A stretch of DNA of 64,000 nt from assembly GCF_900112155.1 (NCBI RefSeq), contig NZ_FOKQ01000003.1, positions 1 to 64,000 on the forward strand, read 5' to 3'. Made by a program: the position numbers and the translations under genes. This DNA is from Hominimerdicola alba (GTDB taxonomy: Bacteria; Bacillota; Clostridia; Oscillospirales; Ruminococcaceae). Under the pieces are notes generated by a model that worked only from the letters and a program-made list of their open reading frames with translations, did not search any database and had not been told where the DNA came from. This document shows positions 40,791 through 49,344 of the stretch, one piece after another. Position 1 is the first letter of the stretch; the number at the start of each line of letters is the position of its first letter.

Positions 40791-41815
40791 TGATCTTCTT
40801 CCTTTCTGACGTTCCAGGGAGCGTCACCGAAATCATAATTCCTTGCAAAATTCTCATACTCGTTGAGGTCGTAAGATGGCTTGTCCTCGCTTACTGCAGA
40901 ATATCTCTTTTTGTACTGCTCATCAGACTGCTCAGCCTCTTCAACACTGCTGACACCGACCTTAGCCCAGTTTTTCAGAATGCCGTCTATGTAGCTGAAA
41001 CTGAGCTTGCTTTTGGCATCAAGACATTTATTATAGGCGAGCTCGATAAGATCATTGTTGAAACCAAGCCGCCGCCATTCCGTCATATACTGCTGTTGTT
41101 TCTTTGATGGACGATTCTCCATGCCAAATATTCTGAGTATTTTATTCTCGTAAGATATTCGTTCCGAAGCTGTGATTATCGCCTGCTCTACTTCTGCATA
41201 TGAATTTATACCCTCGTTGTGCCAGTTTATCATAACGGTATACAAATATGCTATACTGCACTTCCCTGCTGCGCGGCAATGGTCGGCAGCAAGAAGTATG
41301 GATGGAGCATCAAAACGATAAAGCTCGTAAAGTTCTATCAGCTTGGCAAGCTCACTTCCGTTTATTGAAAACTGGAGCGACTGTATCTCATTTATAAGGC
41401 TTTTCAGCGCAGCATCATTTTCAGCCTTCTGCTGCATCTCTCGCTGAGAGTATTTTACTGTTATCTTCCGCTCAACCGCTGCTGCCTTTGTGGGCTTTAC
41501 AGACTCAACCAGCGAGACAGGCTCATTCTTTCCGGAGAAAGTATGTGGTGGTTCCGGTTTAACAGCAGTCGTTTTCTCGCCGTTTACCTTTATAACTCCC
41601 AGCTCCTGCCAGTAGGCAACAGATGAATCAACATCAGCCTCCGAAAAGCCTGACATCGCTGAAAGCATGGCAGAATCGGTATATCTCGGACCTGCAAGTA
41701 TGCAGAGAAGAATTTTGATCTGAGCTTCGTTACAGCTCTTTATATATCCGCCTGCCGCAGCCCACGGGAAACTAAAAGATGCTCCCCAGCTTTCGGCTTC
41801 AAAACAATAATCCAT
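40787..41815 (-). CDS. dnaD: DnaD-domain replication initiation protein
   Basis: 342 residues. The N-terminal winged helix (about 1-95, QIKILLCILAGPRYTDSAMLSAMSGFSEADVDSSVAYWQELGVI) is followed by a linker and two DnaD/DnaB-type C-terminal domains (about 165-240 and 245-305; the second contains YIDGILKNWAKVGVSSVEEAE). This is the single-protein form that replaces separate DnaB and DnaD in many Clostridia. ATG 41815 follows GGAGG; the frame before it is outside the transcript. It is coupled to dnaC. Confidence 0.87.
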   Translation of the reverse strand: MDYCFEAESWGASFSFPWAAAGGYIKSCNEAQIKILLCILAGPRYTDSAMLSAMSGFSEADVDSSVAYWQELGVIKVNGEKTTAVKPEPPHTFSGKNEPVSLVESVKPTKAAAVERKITVKYSQREMQQKAENDAALKSLINEIQSLQFSINGSELAKLIELYELYRFDAPSILLAADHCRAAGKCSIAYLYTVMINWHNEGINSYAEVEQAIITASERISYENKILRIFGMENRPSKKQQQYMTEWRRLGFNNDLIELAYNKCLDAKSKLSFSYIDGILKNWAKVGVSSVEEAEQSDEQYKKRYSAVSEDKPSYDLNEYENFARNYDFGDAPWNVRKEEDQ

Positions 41816-41842
41816 AGTTACAGACCTCCTGTGCGTAAGTTT

Positions 41843-41848
41843 TATTAT
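41843..41848 (-). promoter_or_regulatory. -10 element of the dnaD-dnaC operon
   Basis: Minus strand TATAAT (41848-41843) with a poor -35 region. The start is predicted near 41836, just upstream of the ribosome binding site. Confidence 0.5.
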
Positions 41849-42019
41849 AACATAGTTTGAGGAAAAAGTAAAGCTATCAACGAACAAATTATCCGATATG
41901 CTGCAACGGTTTTCTGTGTTAATGCTTTATCATTATAATATTTTTATTATATTATTTTGTGTATAAAGCCAAAGTGGATTATAAATTTAAAAGAAAAGGT
42001 AAATTTACAGTAAATGCTA

Positions 42020-42048
42020 TTGACATTTCTGAAAATTTGTAGTATAAT
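42020..42048 (+). promoter_or_regulatory. Promoter of the DUF3592-like gene
   Basis: TTGACA (42020-42025), 17-bp spacer, TATAAT (42043-42048): perfect consensus. Confidence 0.85.
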
Positions 42049-42082
42049 TTGATTTACCAAGATGAAATAGGAGGTAACCACT

Positions 42083-42742
42083 ATGCTTGATCAAAAAAAT
42101 AAATACCCTGATACTAATAACACACATGGCGAATTTATCAACCTGACAGATTATAATAACAACGACCTTATGAACAGCTATGACAATGCCCTGTACCGCA
42201 CACCGGATGATCCGATGTATATATCAAATAAAGTGCTGAAAGGAACTTCAAGACCTAATTACAAGCCCTTTATCAGCGCACTGTCTGTAACTGCAGTACT
42301 GGGTATTGCTGTATATCTTTCCATAAAGCATTTTGCAAATAATAACTCCCCCATTAGTTTTGGAATGATCTTTTTTATTGCGGGCAGCATGATATTCTGG
42401 ACTTCCCTGTTCGGCGAGATTTCAAAGAAAAAGATCTGCACTCAGCCCGTTATGGCTGTATGTCATGATCTTCATGTTTCCCACAGCAGAGACTCAGACG
42501 GACATTCTTCTACGACCTACAGCCCGGTATGGAGATACTATTTTAATGGTAATTACTATGAGCACCATGAAAGTGGTTCAAGTAATATTGATGTCCCCCG
42601 TATGGGTGAGCAGCGCGAGATAATGATAGATCCTAACGACCCTCTTACTATCTATCGCAAAAGTACCTCGAAAATGCTTTTTTTGCTGGTTTTCGGTTTA
42701 GTATTCATGGCAGTACCCCTTTTCATGGCAATGATCATATAA
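42083..42742 (+). CDS. DUF3592-like membrane protein
   Basis: 219 residues. A polar, Asn-rich N-terminus (about 1-60) is followed by two membrane helices (ISALSVTAVLGIAVYLSI, ISFGMIFFIAGSMIFWTSLF), an extracytoplasmic DUF3592-like beta domain (TYSPVWRYYFNGNYYEHHESGSS, IDPNDPLTIYRK) and a C-terminal helix. Function is unknown. It is monocistronic with a consensus promoter and its own terminator. Confidence 0.68.
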   Translation: MLDQKNKYPDTNNTHGEFINLTDYNNNDLMNSYDNALYRTPDDPMYISNKVLKGTSRPNYKPFISALSVTAVLGIAVYLSIKHFANNNSPISFGMIFFIAGSMIFWTSLFGEISKKKICTQPVMAVCHDLHVSHSRDSDGHSSTTYSPVWRYYFNGNYYEHHESGSSNIDVPRMGEQREIMIDPNDPLTIYRKSTSKMLFLLVFGLVFMAVPLFMAMII

Positions 42743-42749
42743 TATTTCA

Positions 42750-42784
42750 AGACACATCTGTCACAACGACAGGTGTGTCTTTTT
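42750..42784 (+). terminator. Terminator after the DUF3592-like gene
   Basis: 13-bp stem with one G-T pair, AGACACATCTGTC (42750-42762) / GACAGGTGTGTCT (42768-42780), then TTTT. Confidence 0.8.
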
Positions 42785-42826
42785 CGATGCGAAAATCGTT
42801 GATATAAACTAAGTTTCACATTAAGC

Positions 42827-42855
42827 TTGCAATTTCAGTGTAAATGTATTATAAT
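42827..42855 (+). promoter_or_regulatory. Promoter of the YdcF-family gene
   Basis: TTGCAA (42827-42832), 17-bp spacer, TATAAT (42850-42855). Its start near 42862 excludes the longer reading frame that begins at 42844. Confidence 0.75.
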
Positions 42856-42882
42856 AGTAAAAAAACAGAAAGGAAAACAACA

Positions 42883-43641
42883 ATGACAATAAAATATGTT
42901 ATCCTCGCAGCGGAGATATTTTGTCTGCTGATCTTCGTAGCACCATTACCGATACTTAATGCTGGAAATGTCGCAGGTATTGGATTTTTTACGCTTATGA
43001 TCGCTGCCACAGCGGCTCATCGCCAGTTTTTCAAGCTGATGAAAGCAATGTGGGCTCACGGATGGGGAAAAGGCTTAATAATCGCTGTAAGCCTGTTCCT
43101 GATCGCAGGATTCACCTATGTCGGCATACTCTCTTTCAAGATGTACAAAGCTCAGGTAAATGAACCGAAAGACACCAAACTGATAATCGTTCTCGGCTGT
43201 AAGGTGAAGGGCGAAAGACCCTCGCGTATGCTTCGCTACAGACTTGATGCTGCCTATGAAGCAATGCAGAAACACCCTGATGCCCTCGTAGTTGTCTCAG
43301 GCGGAAAAGGCAGTGATGAAAAGATATCCGAAGCTGAGTGTATGCACAGATATCTTGTAGAAAAAGGAGCAGATGAAAGCAGACTTATAATGGAGGATAA
43401 GTCTACTACCACATTTGAAAATATAAAATTCTCATTTGCCATAACCGATAAACTTGGCTGCGGTAGAGATATCACAATAGTCACCGATGGCTTCCACCAG
43501 TACCGCGCAAGTCTTATAGCAAAACAGGAAGGTGCCAAAAACGTGACTGCTTATTCCGCAAACACTCAGCCCAAATATGTCCCGACCTACTGGGTGCGTG
43601 AATGGCTTGGTCTTACACATTTCTTTGTATTCGGAAACTGA
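42883..43641 (+). CDS. YdcF/ElyC-family (DUF218) membrane protein
   Basis: 252 residues. Three N-terminal membrane helices (about 1-95) are followed by a DUF218 domain: IIVLGCKVKGERPSRMLRYRLDAAYE, ALVVVSGGKGSDEKISEAECMHRYLVEKG, STTTFENIKFS and IVTDGFHQYRASLIAK. The family includes ElyC and SanA, linked to cell-envelope integrity and vancomycin resistance in E. coli. The start at 42883 follows AGAAAGGA. It is a single gene with its own promoter and terminator. Confidence 0.85.
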   Translation: MTIKYVILAAEIFCLLIFVAPLPILNAGNVAGIGFFTLMIAATAAHRQFFKLMKAMWAHGWGKGLIIAVSLFLIAGFTYVGILSFKMYKAQVNEPKDTKLIIVLGCKVKGERPSRMLRYRLDAAYEAMQKHPDALVVVSGGKGSDEKISEAECMHRYLVEKGADESRLIMEDKSTTTFENIKFSFAITDKLGCGRDITIVTDGFHQYRASLIAKQEGAKNVTAYSANTQPKYVPTYWVREWLGLTHFFVFGN

Positions 43642-43650
43642 CATAATAAA

Positions 43651-43690
43651 ACAAGGCTCCTGCGGGATAAGCGCAGGAGCCTTGTTGCAT
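43651..43690. terminator. Bidirectional terminator after the YdcF-family gene
   Basis: 14-bp perfect stem ACAAGGCTCCTGCG (43651-43664) / CGCAGGAGCCTTGT (43672-43685). T and A tracts are modest, but the stem is strong; it lies between convergent genes. Confidence 0.8.
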
Positions 43691-43698
43691 TTACTGTA

Positions 43699-44232
43699 TC
43701 AGGCTGCCTTTTTGTGCTTTATGTTGCTTACGGTGTTTGAAAGAACATTCTTGCAGTGTACACCGAATTCCAGCATAGCAGCATATTTATCGATCATAAC
43801 GATAACGTAGGATTCTGCATATTTTGGCAGTTTAACCGTCAGCGGCCACATATGCTTGATTATCATGTCTTCCTCTACCTTGCCAAGTTCAAAATGCTCC
43901 TTGGCATTTTCAAGGGCTATCCTTGGGTGAGTAAAGCCGTGGGGCAGCTCACCTTTTTTTCTTGGCTCATCTCGCCAGTCATACAGAAACAGGTCGTGGA
44001 GCATACCGGCTCTCGCAGCGGCTTTCGCGTTCAGACCAAGCTTTTTGCAGACGATATAGTTATAATACGATACATTAAGACAATGCTGGTAACAGGTAGT
44101 GCTGTAGTGGTGTCTGAATTTCTTCATCTCACTCACTACTTCATTGTCAAGCAGATCCTTGACATATTCAAAATACTCTCTGCTCTCCTTCGAGGTCTCA
44201 ACGGAATATCTTGAACCCATTGCTTTGGACAT
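43699..44232 (-). CDS. HD-domain phosphohydrolase
   Basis: 177 residues. An HD domain with YQHCLNVSYYNYIVCKKLG (first His), AGMLHDLFLYDWRD (the HD pair) and HPRIALENAKEHF plus IKHMWPLT. It resembles small HD proteins of unknown substrate in gut Firmicutes; metal-dependent phosphohydrolase activity is likely. ATG 44232 is chosen for 7-base spacing from GAGGG; ATG 44238 is too close. The promoter is immediately followed by a 9-bp inverted repeat, a likely operator. Confidence 0.82.
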   Translation of the reverse strand: MSKAMGSRYSVETSKESREYFEYVKDLLDNEVVSEMKKFRHHYSTTCYQHCLNVSYYNYIVCKKLGLNAKAAARAGMLHDLFLYDWRDEPRKKGELPHGFTHPRIALENAKEHFELGKVEEDMIIKHMWPLTVKLPKYAESYVIVMIDKYAAMLEFGVHCKNVLSNTVSNIKHKKAA

Positions 44233-44286
44233 CGGCATTCCCTCTTTTCTTTATCTGACATTGATCATTATGTGTTTGTTTTGTGA

Positions 44287-44309
44287 TAAGAACTAATTCA
44301 TAGTTCTTA
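44287..44309. promoter_or_regulatory. Inverted repeat downstream of the HD gene promoter
   Basis: TAAGAACTA (44287-44295) and TAGTTCTTA (44301-44309) are perfect 9-bp arms around 5 bases. They begin at the predicted transcription start of the HD gene and have no T-tract, so an operator is more likely than a terminator. Confidence 0.6.
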
Positions 44310-44314
44310 CTGTA

Positions 44315-44343
44315 AGTATAACGCATTTTTATATGATTGTCAA
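44315..44343 (-). promoter_or_regulatory. Promoter of the HD-domain gene
   Basis: Minus strand TTGACA (44343-44338), 17-bp spacer, TATACT (44320-44315). Confidence 0.8.
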
Positions 44344-44390
44344 TAGTCAGATATTACAAGTTGGTTAACATTTTAGTTTGTTGTAATTAA

Positions 44391-44741
44391 CTACTTTGGA
44401 TATTTTACTTTATATTTTGCATAAAAGCCTGGCTGTGTCCAATATTCCAGCTTGTCAAGTATTTCTCCTTTGGATTTTGATGAGAAGACTTCCAGCGGTC
44501 TTTCAAAGGTAGCTTCCCTGTTCATATCAACAAGATACATCTTGTAGCATCCGTTAACATCTCCATGCGGATACCAGCCTAGATCTATAAGCAGATCACC
44601 GTTCACAAGCTGCAAAAGATCTTCACACAATTCATATGAATACTCCTCTCCGTCGCAGGCAGGGTCGTATTCCGAAAAATTGTTATACGCAACTGTCCAG
44701 CCTGCGCATAACCTCAAAGGCTGCAAACGAAATTCTTTCAT
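44391..44741 (-). CDS. Hypothetical protein downstream of the radical SAM gene
   Basis: 116 residues, soluble, aromatic-rich, no recognised domain. The pattern GDLLIDLGWYPHGDVNGCYKMYLV followed by ERPLEVFSSKSKGEILDKLEYW reminds me of small single-domain proteins of the immunity-protein type, but no toxin gene is adjacent, so this is only a resemblance. It lies 15 bases after the radical SAM gene, so it is likely the third gene of that operon. Confidence 0.55.
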   Translation of the reverse strand: MKEFRLQPLRLCAGWTVAYNNFSEYDPACDGEEYSYELCEDLLQLVNGDLLIDLGWYPHGDVNGCYKMYLVDMNREATFERPLEVFSSKSKGEILDKLEYWTQPGFYAKYKVKYPK

Positions 44742-44756
44742 CTTACTTATCCGATA

Positions 44757-45662
44757 TCAATAATATTTTCTGTCGAAAAATTCTGGAACGTACTTGTCCT
44801 CGGCTGCACTTCTCTGCTGGAAAAATCCGTCAAATCCACAGCCCTCAACAAGCCTGCAAACGTACTCGTATTCAAAGGTGGAAGTTCTTCGTGAAAGCGC
44901 CTTGATATCCTTAGCTTTGTACATCGGCACATACTGGCTCATAAGGCTTATAAGAATTTCCTGCGGAGCAAAATTATCCGCCAGCCATCCGATTATTTTA
45001 GCCGAATCATGGCGACAGCCAGGAAGTACCAGATGCCTTACAATGACTCCCCTTTTCATTATGCCGTTTTCATCAAACTCAGGCGCACCAACAAGCTCAT
45101 GCATTTTAATAAGAGCTCTTGAAGCGCGTTCAAAATAATCTCCCGCACCGGAATATTCAGCTGAAAGCTTGTCCGAATAATATTTCAGGTCGGGCAAGAA
45201 TATATCTACCCTGCCCCTCAACATTTCAAGAGTTTCAAGGCTTTCATAACCGCCGCTGTTGTATACGATCGGTATGGTGAGCTTGTCCCCTGCAATGTCC
45301 AGTGCCTCGATTATCTGCGGAACATAAGGTGCAGCCGTCACAAGATTTATGTTGTGAGCTCCCTTTTCCTGAAGCATAAGAAATGTCTCAGCCAGTTCCT
45401 TAGCCGTAAGAACAAAGCCTTTTCCCCCAGCCGAGATCTCATGATTCTGACAAAAACAGCACTGCAGATTGCACCCCGAGAAAAATACCGTTCCCGAGCC
45501 GTTAGTTCCGCTTATGGGAGGTTCTTCCCACATATGCAGGTCTGCACGTGCGATCTTTATATCAGCTCCCGCACGACAGAATCCTTTTTTGCCTGAAAGT
45601 CTGTCTGCCCCACATTTACGGGGGCAGAGCATACATTTGTTCAATATATTCATATCACTCAT
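44757..45662 (-). CDS. Radical SAM protein, PflX/COG1313 type
   Basis: 301 residues. An N-terminal CMLCPRKCGADR cluster is followed by the radical SAM motif SGCNLQCCFCQNHEIS (C-x3-C-x2-C), then NLVTAAPYVPQIIEAL, PIVYNSGGYESLETLEML, DIFLPDLKY and VRHLVLPGC. This is the family annotated as putative pyruvate-formate-lyase activating enzyme homologue (PflX-like); no glycyl-radical enzyme is adjacent, so the substrate is unknown. Its ATG overlaps the stop of the zinc-ribbon gene (ATGA), so the two are coupled. Confidence 0.88.
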   Translation of the reverse strand: MSDMNILNKCMLCPRKCGADRLSGKKGFCRAGADIKIARADLHMWEEPPISGTNGSGTVFFSGCNLQCCFCQNHEISAGGKGFVLTAKELAETFLMLQEKGAHNINLVTAAPYVPQIIEALDIAGDKLTIPIVYNSGGYESLETLEMLRGRVDIFLPDLKYYSDKLSAEYSGAGDYFERASRALIKMHELVGAPEFDENGIMKRGVIVRHLVLPGCRHDSAKIIGWLADNFAPQEILISLMSQYVPMYKAKDIKALSRRTSTFEYEYVCRLVEGCGFDGFFQQRSAAEDKYVPEFFDRKYY

Positions 45663-46687
45663 TTTTCGTTCAGGTCAATGTAAAAGCCGTAAGCCACTTC
45701 TTGTCCTTTGTAATCAAGATCGACTGTTATATACGCGCCATCACAAGTTTTATCGCATAACAGCTTCGGATTCATGTTTGATCTGTCGCCGATGCAGTAA
45801 ATTAAATTGTCCGACATGAATCCTTCGTAGTAGCTGATATCATTACCGTCTGAATTAACGCCCTGAAGGTATATGTCTTTGATATCCACATCGCCGCTTT
45901 CCAGGCATCTGTGATCGGAATATTCAAATTCCAAAGTAAAGTCTACCACATAGAGTTCGCGTGGATCAAATTCGGTACTTTCAACCCAATTATCATTTTC
46001 AAAATAGAATAGATTTTTTTTCTGGAAAGAATTTAGAGTTTCATCGTCTGACATGATATCACTGATATTATACTCTGTCAGAAATGCATCGATATCGCAG
46101 TCAACGGTTTTTACACCCTCTAAAGAATTTTCCCTGTCGATCTCGTATTTTTTCTTTTCAGAAGCGGTGGAAGATACTGACGTATCGGAAACAGCGCCTT
46201 CAAGTTTTTCCTTAATGGTGTTTATCAGTTCGGGATCGCTCTTTAATATCATACCTAAGGTTATCAGTATGATAAGAGGTACTGCGCAGCCCTTGCCGCA
46301 GCCACCGGAATTCTTAGTTGTTTTACTATTATTGGGATTATATACATTTTGTGGCGTTTTATACTGCGTTCTGTTGTATGACTGCTTTGAGGGAGTTGCC
46401 TCAACATTGATATCGCCGCCGTTCCTGCGCTCGTATCTTGCTGCTTCTACGCGGTTTTCCTCACGACGTTCCTCTCTCAGAAAATCAGCTTTGCCATCCT
46501 TGAAAGTATCACTTCTCACAAAGCGGTTATCAGGAAAATAGCTGTCATCGTATTGTTCATGACTGTGTTCGTCTTCTCCGAAAATACCGCAGGATATATC
46601 TTCTTCGCGGGCTGTAAGGCATTCGGGACAAATCTGTTCGTCCTTATCCTTAAATCTGTATCCGCAGAATCTGCATTTGTAATTCAT
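45659..46687 (-). CDS. Zinc-ribbon membrane protein of unknown function
   Basis: 342 residues. An N-terminal zinc ribbon (CRFCGYRFKDKDEQICPEC, about 4-23), a long polar Arg/Glu/Asn-rich linker (to about 130), one membrane helix (AVPLIILITLGMIL, after a Cys-Gly-rich GGCGKGC), and a C-terminal domain of about 160 residues, mostly beta, outside the cytoplasm. The shape resembles zinc-ribbon DUF proteins of Ruminococcaceae. It is coupled to a radical SAM gene, but a shared role cannot be deduced. Confidence 0.65.
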   Translation of the reverse strand: MNYKCRFCGYRFKDKDEQICPECLTAREEDISCGIFGEDEHSHEQYDDSYFPDNRFVRSDTFKDGKADFLREERREENRVEAARYERRNGGDINVEATPSKQSYNRTQYKTPQNVYNPNNSKTTKNSGGCGKGCAVPLIILITLGMILKSDPELINTIKEKLEGAVSDTSVSSTASEKKKYEIDRENSLEGVKTVDCDIDAFLTEYNISDIMSDDETLNSFQKKNLFYFENDNWVESTEFDPRELYVVDFTLEFEYSDHRCLESGDVDIKDIYLQGVNSDGNDISYYEGFMSDNLIYCIGDRSNMNPKLLCDKTCDGAYITVDLDYKGQEVAYGFYIDLNEK

Positions 46688-46709
46688 ACTTTTGCCGACC
46701 TTTCTTAGT

Positions 46710-47609
46710 CTATCTGTTTACCCACATAAGCTCGTATCCGCTCTTTACAGGTACACAGGATTTACAGTAGCTGTACTTTCCTGCCAGCTTTGCAGCTGCT
46801 TCTTCTGCAAAACTTTCCTTTTCAAAAATGCCGAAAACAGCCGAACCGCTTCCTGTCATAAGAGTATTCAGCGCACCCGCTTCTTTCAGATCCTGCTTAG
46901 CCTGAGCTATCTCGGGCATATCCATAACAGCTTCAAACACATTGAATAAGTATATGCTTGTGGAAAAAACATTTCCCGAAGCAAGTCCTTTCAGGAAGTA
47001 ATCGAGATTACTTCTCGGCGGAGACTTCATCAGGTCGTAGCGCTTGTAAGCTTCGGGCGTAGATATGCTCACATCAGGCTTGACGATAACAAAAGCGCAG
47101 TCGGGTGACGGCAGTTTGTTTGTTATCTCGCCGATTCCCTGACACAGCCTTGTTCCGCCCCTGATACAGAAAGGTACATCAGCACCGAGTTTTGTGCCCA
47201 TCTCGCAGAGCTCATCTTCATCTTTCAGTGTGCAGAAAAATGTGTTCATGGCTTTCAGCATAGCGGCACAATCTGCACTTCCGCCGCCCATGCCTGCCTG
47301 CGAAGGCAGATTTTTCTCGACCTTTACAATCAACTTTCCGCCGTAAGTTATGCCTGTCTGCTCCTTGAAAATATCAGCTGCTTTCCATATCAGATTTGAG
47401 CTGTCAAGGGGGAAGCCCTCCTTATCACAGACTATCTCCATGCCTTCGGGGGCAGTGCTGTCTATGGACAATTCAAGGGTATCATAAACGCTGACGCTCT
47501 GCATAACGGTGTTTAGCATATGATAGCCGTCATCACGTCTGCCTATTATGTCCAGCAGTAGATTGACCTTGCCGTATGCCTTAACTTTTATATTATCATA
47601 AAGTGCCAT
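46710..47609 (-). CDS. ispE: 4-diphosphocytidyl-2-C-methyl-D-erythritol kinase
   Basis: 299-residue GHMP kinase. KAYGKVNLLLDIIGRRDDGYHMLNTVMQ and LPSQAGMGGGSADCAAML (phosphate-binding loop) are diagnostic, and LMTGSGSAVFGIF is the third motif. It performs the fourth step of the methylerythritol phosphate route to isoprenoids. The start overlaps the aminotransferase 3' end by 14 bases. The window also has a divergent DXS-like gene, but a canonical dxs is not here. Confidence 0.95.
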   Translation of the reverse strand: MALYDNIKVKAYGKVNLLLDIIGRRDDGYHMLNTVMQSVSVYDTLELSIDSTAPEGMEIVCDKEGFPLDSSNLIWKAADIFKEQTGITYGGKLIVKVEKNLPSQAGMGGGSADCAAMLKAMNTFFCTLKDEDELCEMGTKLGADVPFCIRGGTRLCQGIGEITNKLPSPDCAFVIVKPDVSISTPEAYKRYDLMKSPPRSNLDYFLKGLASGNVFSTSIYLFNVFEAVMDMPEIAQAKQDLKEAGALNTLMTGSGSAVFGIFEKESFAEEAAAKLAGKYSYCKSCVPVKSGYELMWVNR

Positions 47610-48777
47610 TTTTTAGCTCCTCTAAAAACTCTCCGATGCGCTTGATAGCTTCTCTCAGGTGGCTGAGGGAGTATGCGTATGAAACACGCACGAAACCTTC
47701 GCCGCATTCGCCGAAAGCGTTGCCGGGTACAACTGCGACTTTTTTGCTGTAAACCAATTTTTCACAGAAATCACTGCTTGAAAGCCCTGTGCTTTTAATG
47801 CAGGGGAAAACGTAGAACGCGCCCTGGGGTGTAAAGCAGTCAAGACCCAGCTTGTTGAATGCGTCAACCAGATAGCGCCTGCGCATATCGTATTCATCGC
47901 GCATTTTCACTATATCTTCGTCACATTCTCTGAGTGCTGTTATAGCCGCAAACTGGCTCACTGTTGGTGAGGACATTATTGCATACTGGTGAAGTTTCAG
48001 CATCTGGGAAGTAAGTTCCCTGGGTGCGGCTGCAATACCAAGTCTCCATCCTGTCATTGCATAAGCTTTGGAAAATCCGTTTATAACGATAGTACGTTCT
48101 CTCATATCAGGCAGTGATGCAAATGAAACGTGCTTGCCGCTGTATGTAAGTTCGGAGTATATTTCATCGGACAGTACCAGAATATTTGTACCTCGCAGAA
48201 CATCTGCAATCTCTTCAAGATCTTCCTTGCGCATGATCGCACCTGTGGGATTGTTGGGATAAGGCAGAACAAGCAGCTTTGTCCTGTCAGTTATCTTACT
48301 GCGAAGTTCCTCGGCGGTAAGGCGGAATTCATTTTCAGCCTTGGTCTCAATAGGAATGGGGACTCCCCCACTAAGGGAAACTATGGGGCAGTAACAGACG
48401 AAAGAAGGCTGAACGATCAGCACCTCGTCACCTGCTGTTACAATCGACCTGATACAAAGATCGATGCCCTCAGAGCCGCCGACGGTAATTATGATCTCAT
48501 CATTGGGATCGTAATCCACACCTATGCGGTCGCTGAAATATCGGGAAGCTTCCTTTCGGAGATCGGCAAGACCTGCATTTGCTGTATATGAAGTCCTGCC
48601 CTTTTCCAGAACATTAATCGCTTCACGCCTTACCACCCAAGGGGTCTTGAAATCGGGTTCACCAACACCAAGGGAGATAACGCCCTCCAGCTGCTGAGCG
48701 ATATCGAAAAACTTTCGTATGCCTGAGGGCTTCATGTTCACGATGGCAGGCGAAAGTACCTTGCTGTAATCTATCAT
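47596..48777 (-). CDS. Pyridoxal-phosphate aminotransferase (class I/II)
   Basis: 393 residues. GVGEPDFKTP, TVGGSEGIDLCIRSI, LLVLPYPNNPTGA, DEIYSELTY and VINGFSKAYAMTGWRLG (the PLP-binding Lys) place it in the aspartate/aromatic aminotransferase group (PatA/AraT-like). It follows and overlaps an Lrp/AsnC regulator (ATGA), so it is likely amino-acid controlled. The exact amino donor is not evident from sequence alone. Confidence 0.92.
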   Translation of the reverse strand: MIDYSKVLSPAIVNMKPSGIRKFFDIAQQLEGVISLGVGEPDFKTPWVVRREAINVLEKGRTSYTANAGLADLRKEASRYFSDRIGVDYDPNDEIIITVGGSEGIDLCIRSIVTAGDEVLIVQPSFVCYCPIVSLSGGVPIPIETKAENEFRLTAEELRSKITDRTKLLVLPYPNNPTGAIMRKEDLEEIADVLRGTNILVLSDEIYSELTYSGKHVSFASLPDMRERTIVINGFSKAYAMTGWRLGIAAAPRELTSQMLKLHQYAIMSSPTVSQFAAITALRECDEDIVKMRDEYDMRRRYLVDAFNKLGLDCFTPQGAFYVFPCIKSTGLSSSDFCEKLVYSKKVAVVPGNAFGECGEGFVRVSYAYSLSHLREAIKRIGEFLEELKNGTL

Positions 48778-49253
48778 GGGAACATCAGTCCTCTCTCATC
48801 TTTTTCATCAGCGGTAACGGATATGCCGTTGACTTTGTAGCTTCTCAGCAGAAAATGTGTTGCGGTAGACTGCACCGCATCTATGGCTGCAAGGTTCTCA
48901 GCTACAAAGCGGGAGACCTCGCGGATATTTGTGCCAGTTACAGAGACCAGTATATCATATGCCCCCGACATCAGTCTTACAGATTCCACCTGTTCGTAGG
49001 CGGCTATGGATTTTGCTATATCATCGTAGCCCGACTGAGACTGGGGAGTAACTTTCAGCTCTATAAGTGCAGTAACGGAATTGGGATCGTAAACAGCTTC
49101 ATCGACGATGGCGGTATAGCCTGTTATGATTCCGTCTTTTTCCAGCTTTTCGATTTCCGCGGCGACATCAGCCTCGGTCTTGCCGAGCATTACAGCGAGT
49201 TCGGCATTAGTCAGCCTTGCGTTTGACTTCAGAAGATTAAGCAGTTTTTCCAT
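48774..49253 (-). CDS. Lrp/AsnC-family transcriptional regulator
   Basis: 159 residues. An N-terminal winged helix-turn-helix (LLKSNARLTNAELAVMLGKTEADVAAEIEKLEKDGIITGYTAIVD) and a C-terminal RAM/ACT-like domain (ALIELKVTPQSQSGYDDIAKSI, MSGAYDILVSVTG) make up a full Lrp/AsnC protein. It is first in an operon with the aminotransferase and ispE (ATGA overlap), so it probably regulates that transaminase by amino-acid ligand. GGAGG precedes the ATG. Confidence 0.9.
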   Translation of the reverse strand: MEKLLNLLKSNARLTNAELAVMLGKTEADVAAEIEKLEKDGIITGYTAIVDEAVYDPNSVTALIELKVTPQSQSGYDDIAKSIAAYEQVESVRLMSGAYDILVSVTGTNIREVSRFVAENLAAIDAVQSTATHFLLRSYKVNGISVTADEKDERGLMFP

Positions 49254-49344
49254 AAGTAGACCTCCTTCTCGGGAACAGGCACAAAATACTCATGACATGC
49301 ATTTTACGCCATTTAATATATTTATAATGATGATAATGTGCTAT

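Noticed and set aside
44391-44741. Immunity protein of a contact-dependent toxin system
   Set aside because: Only a loose sequence-pattern resemblance; no toxin, RHS or secretion gene is adjacent.
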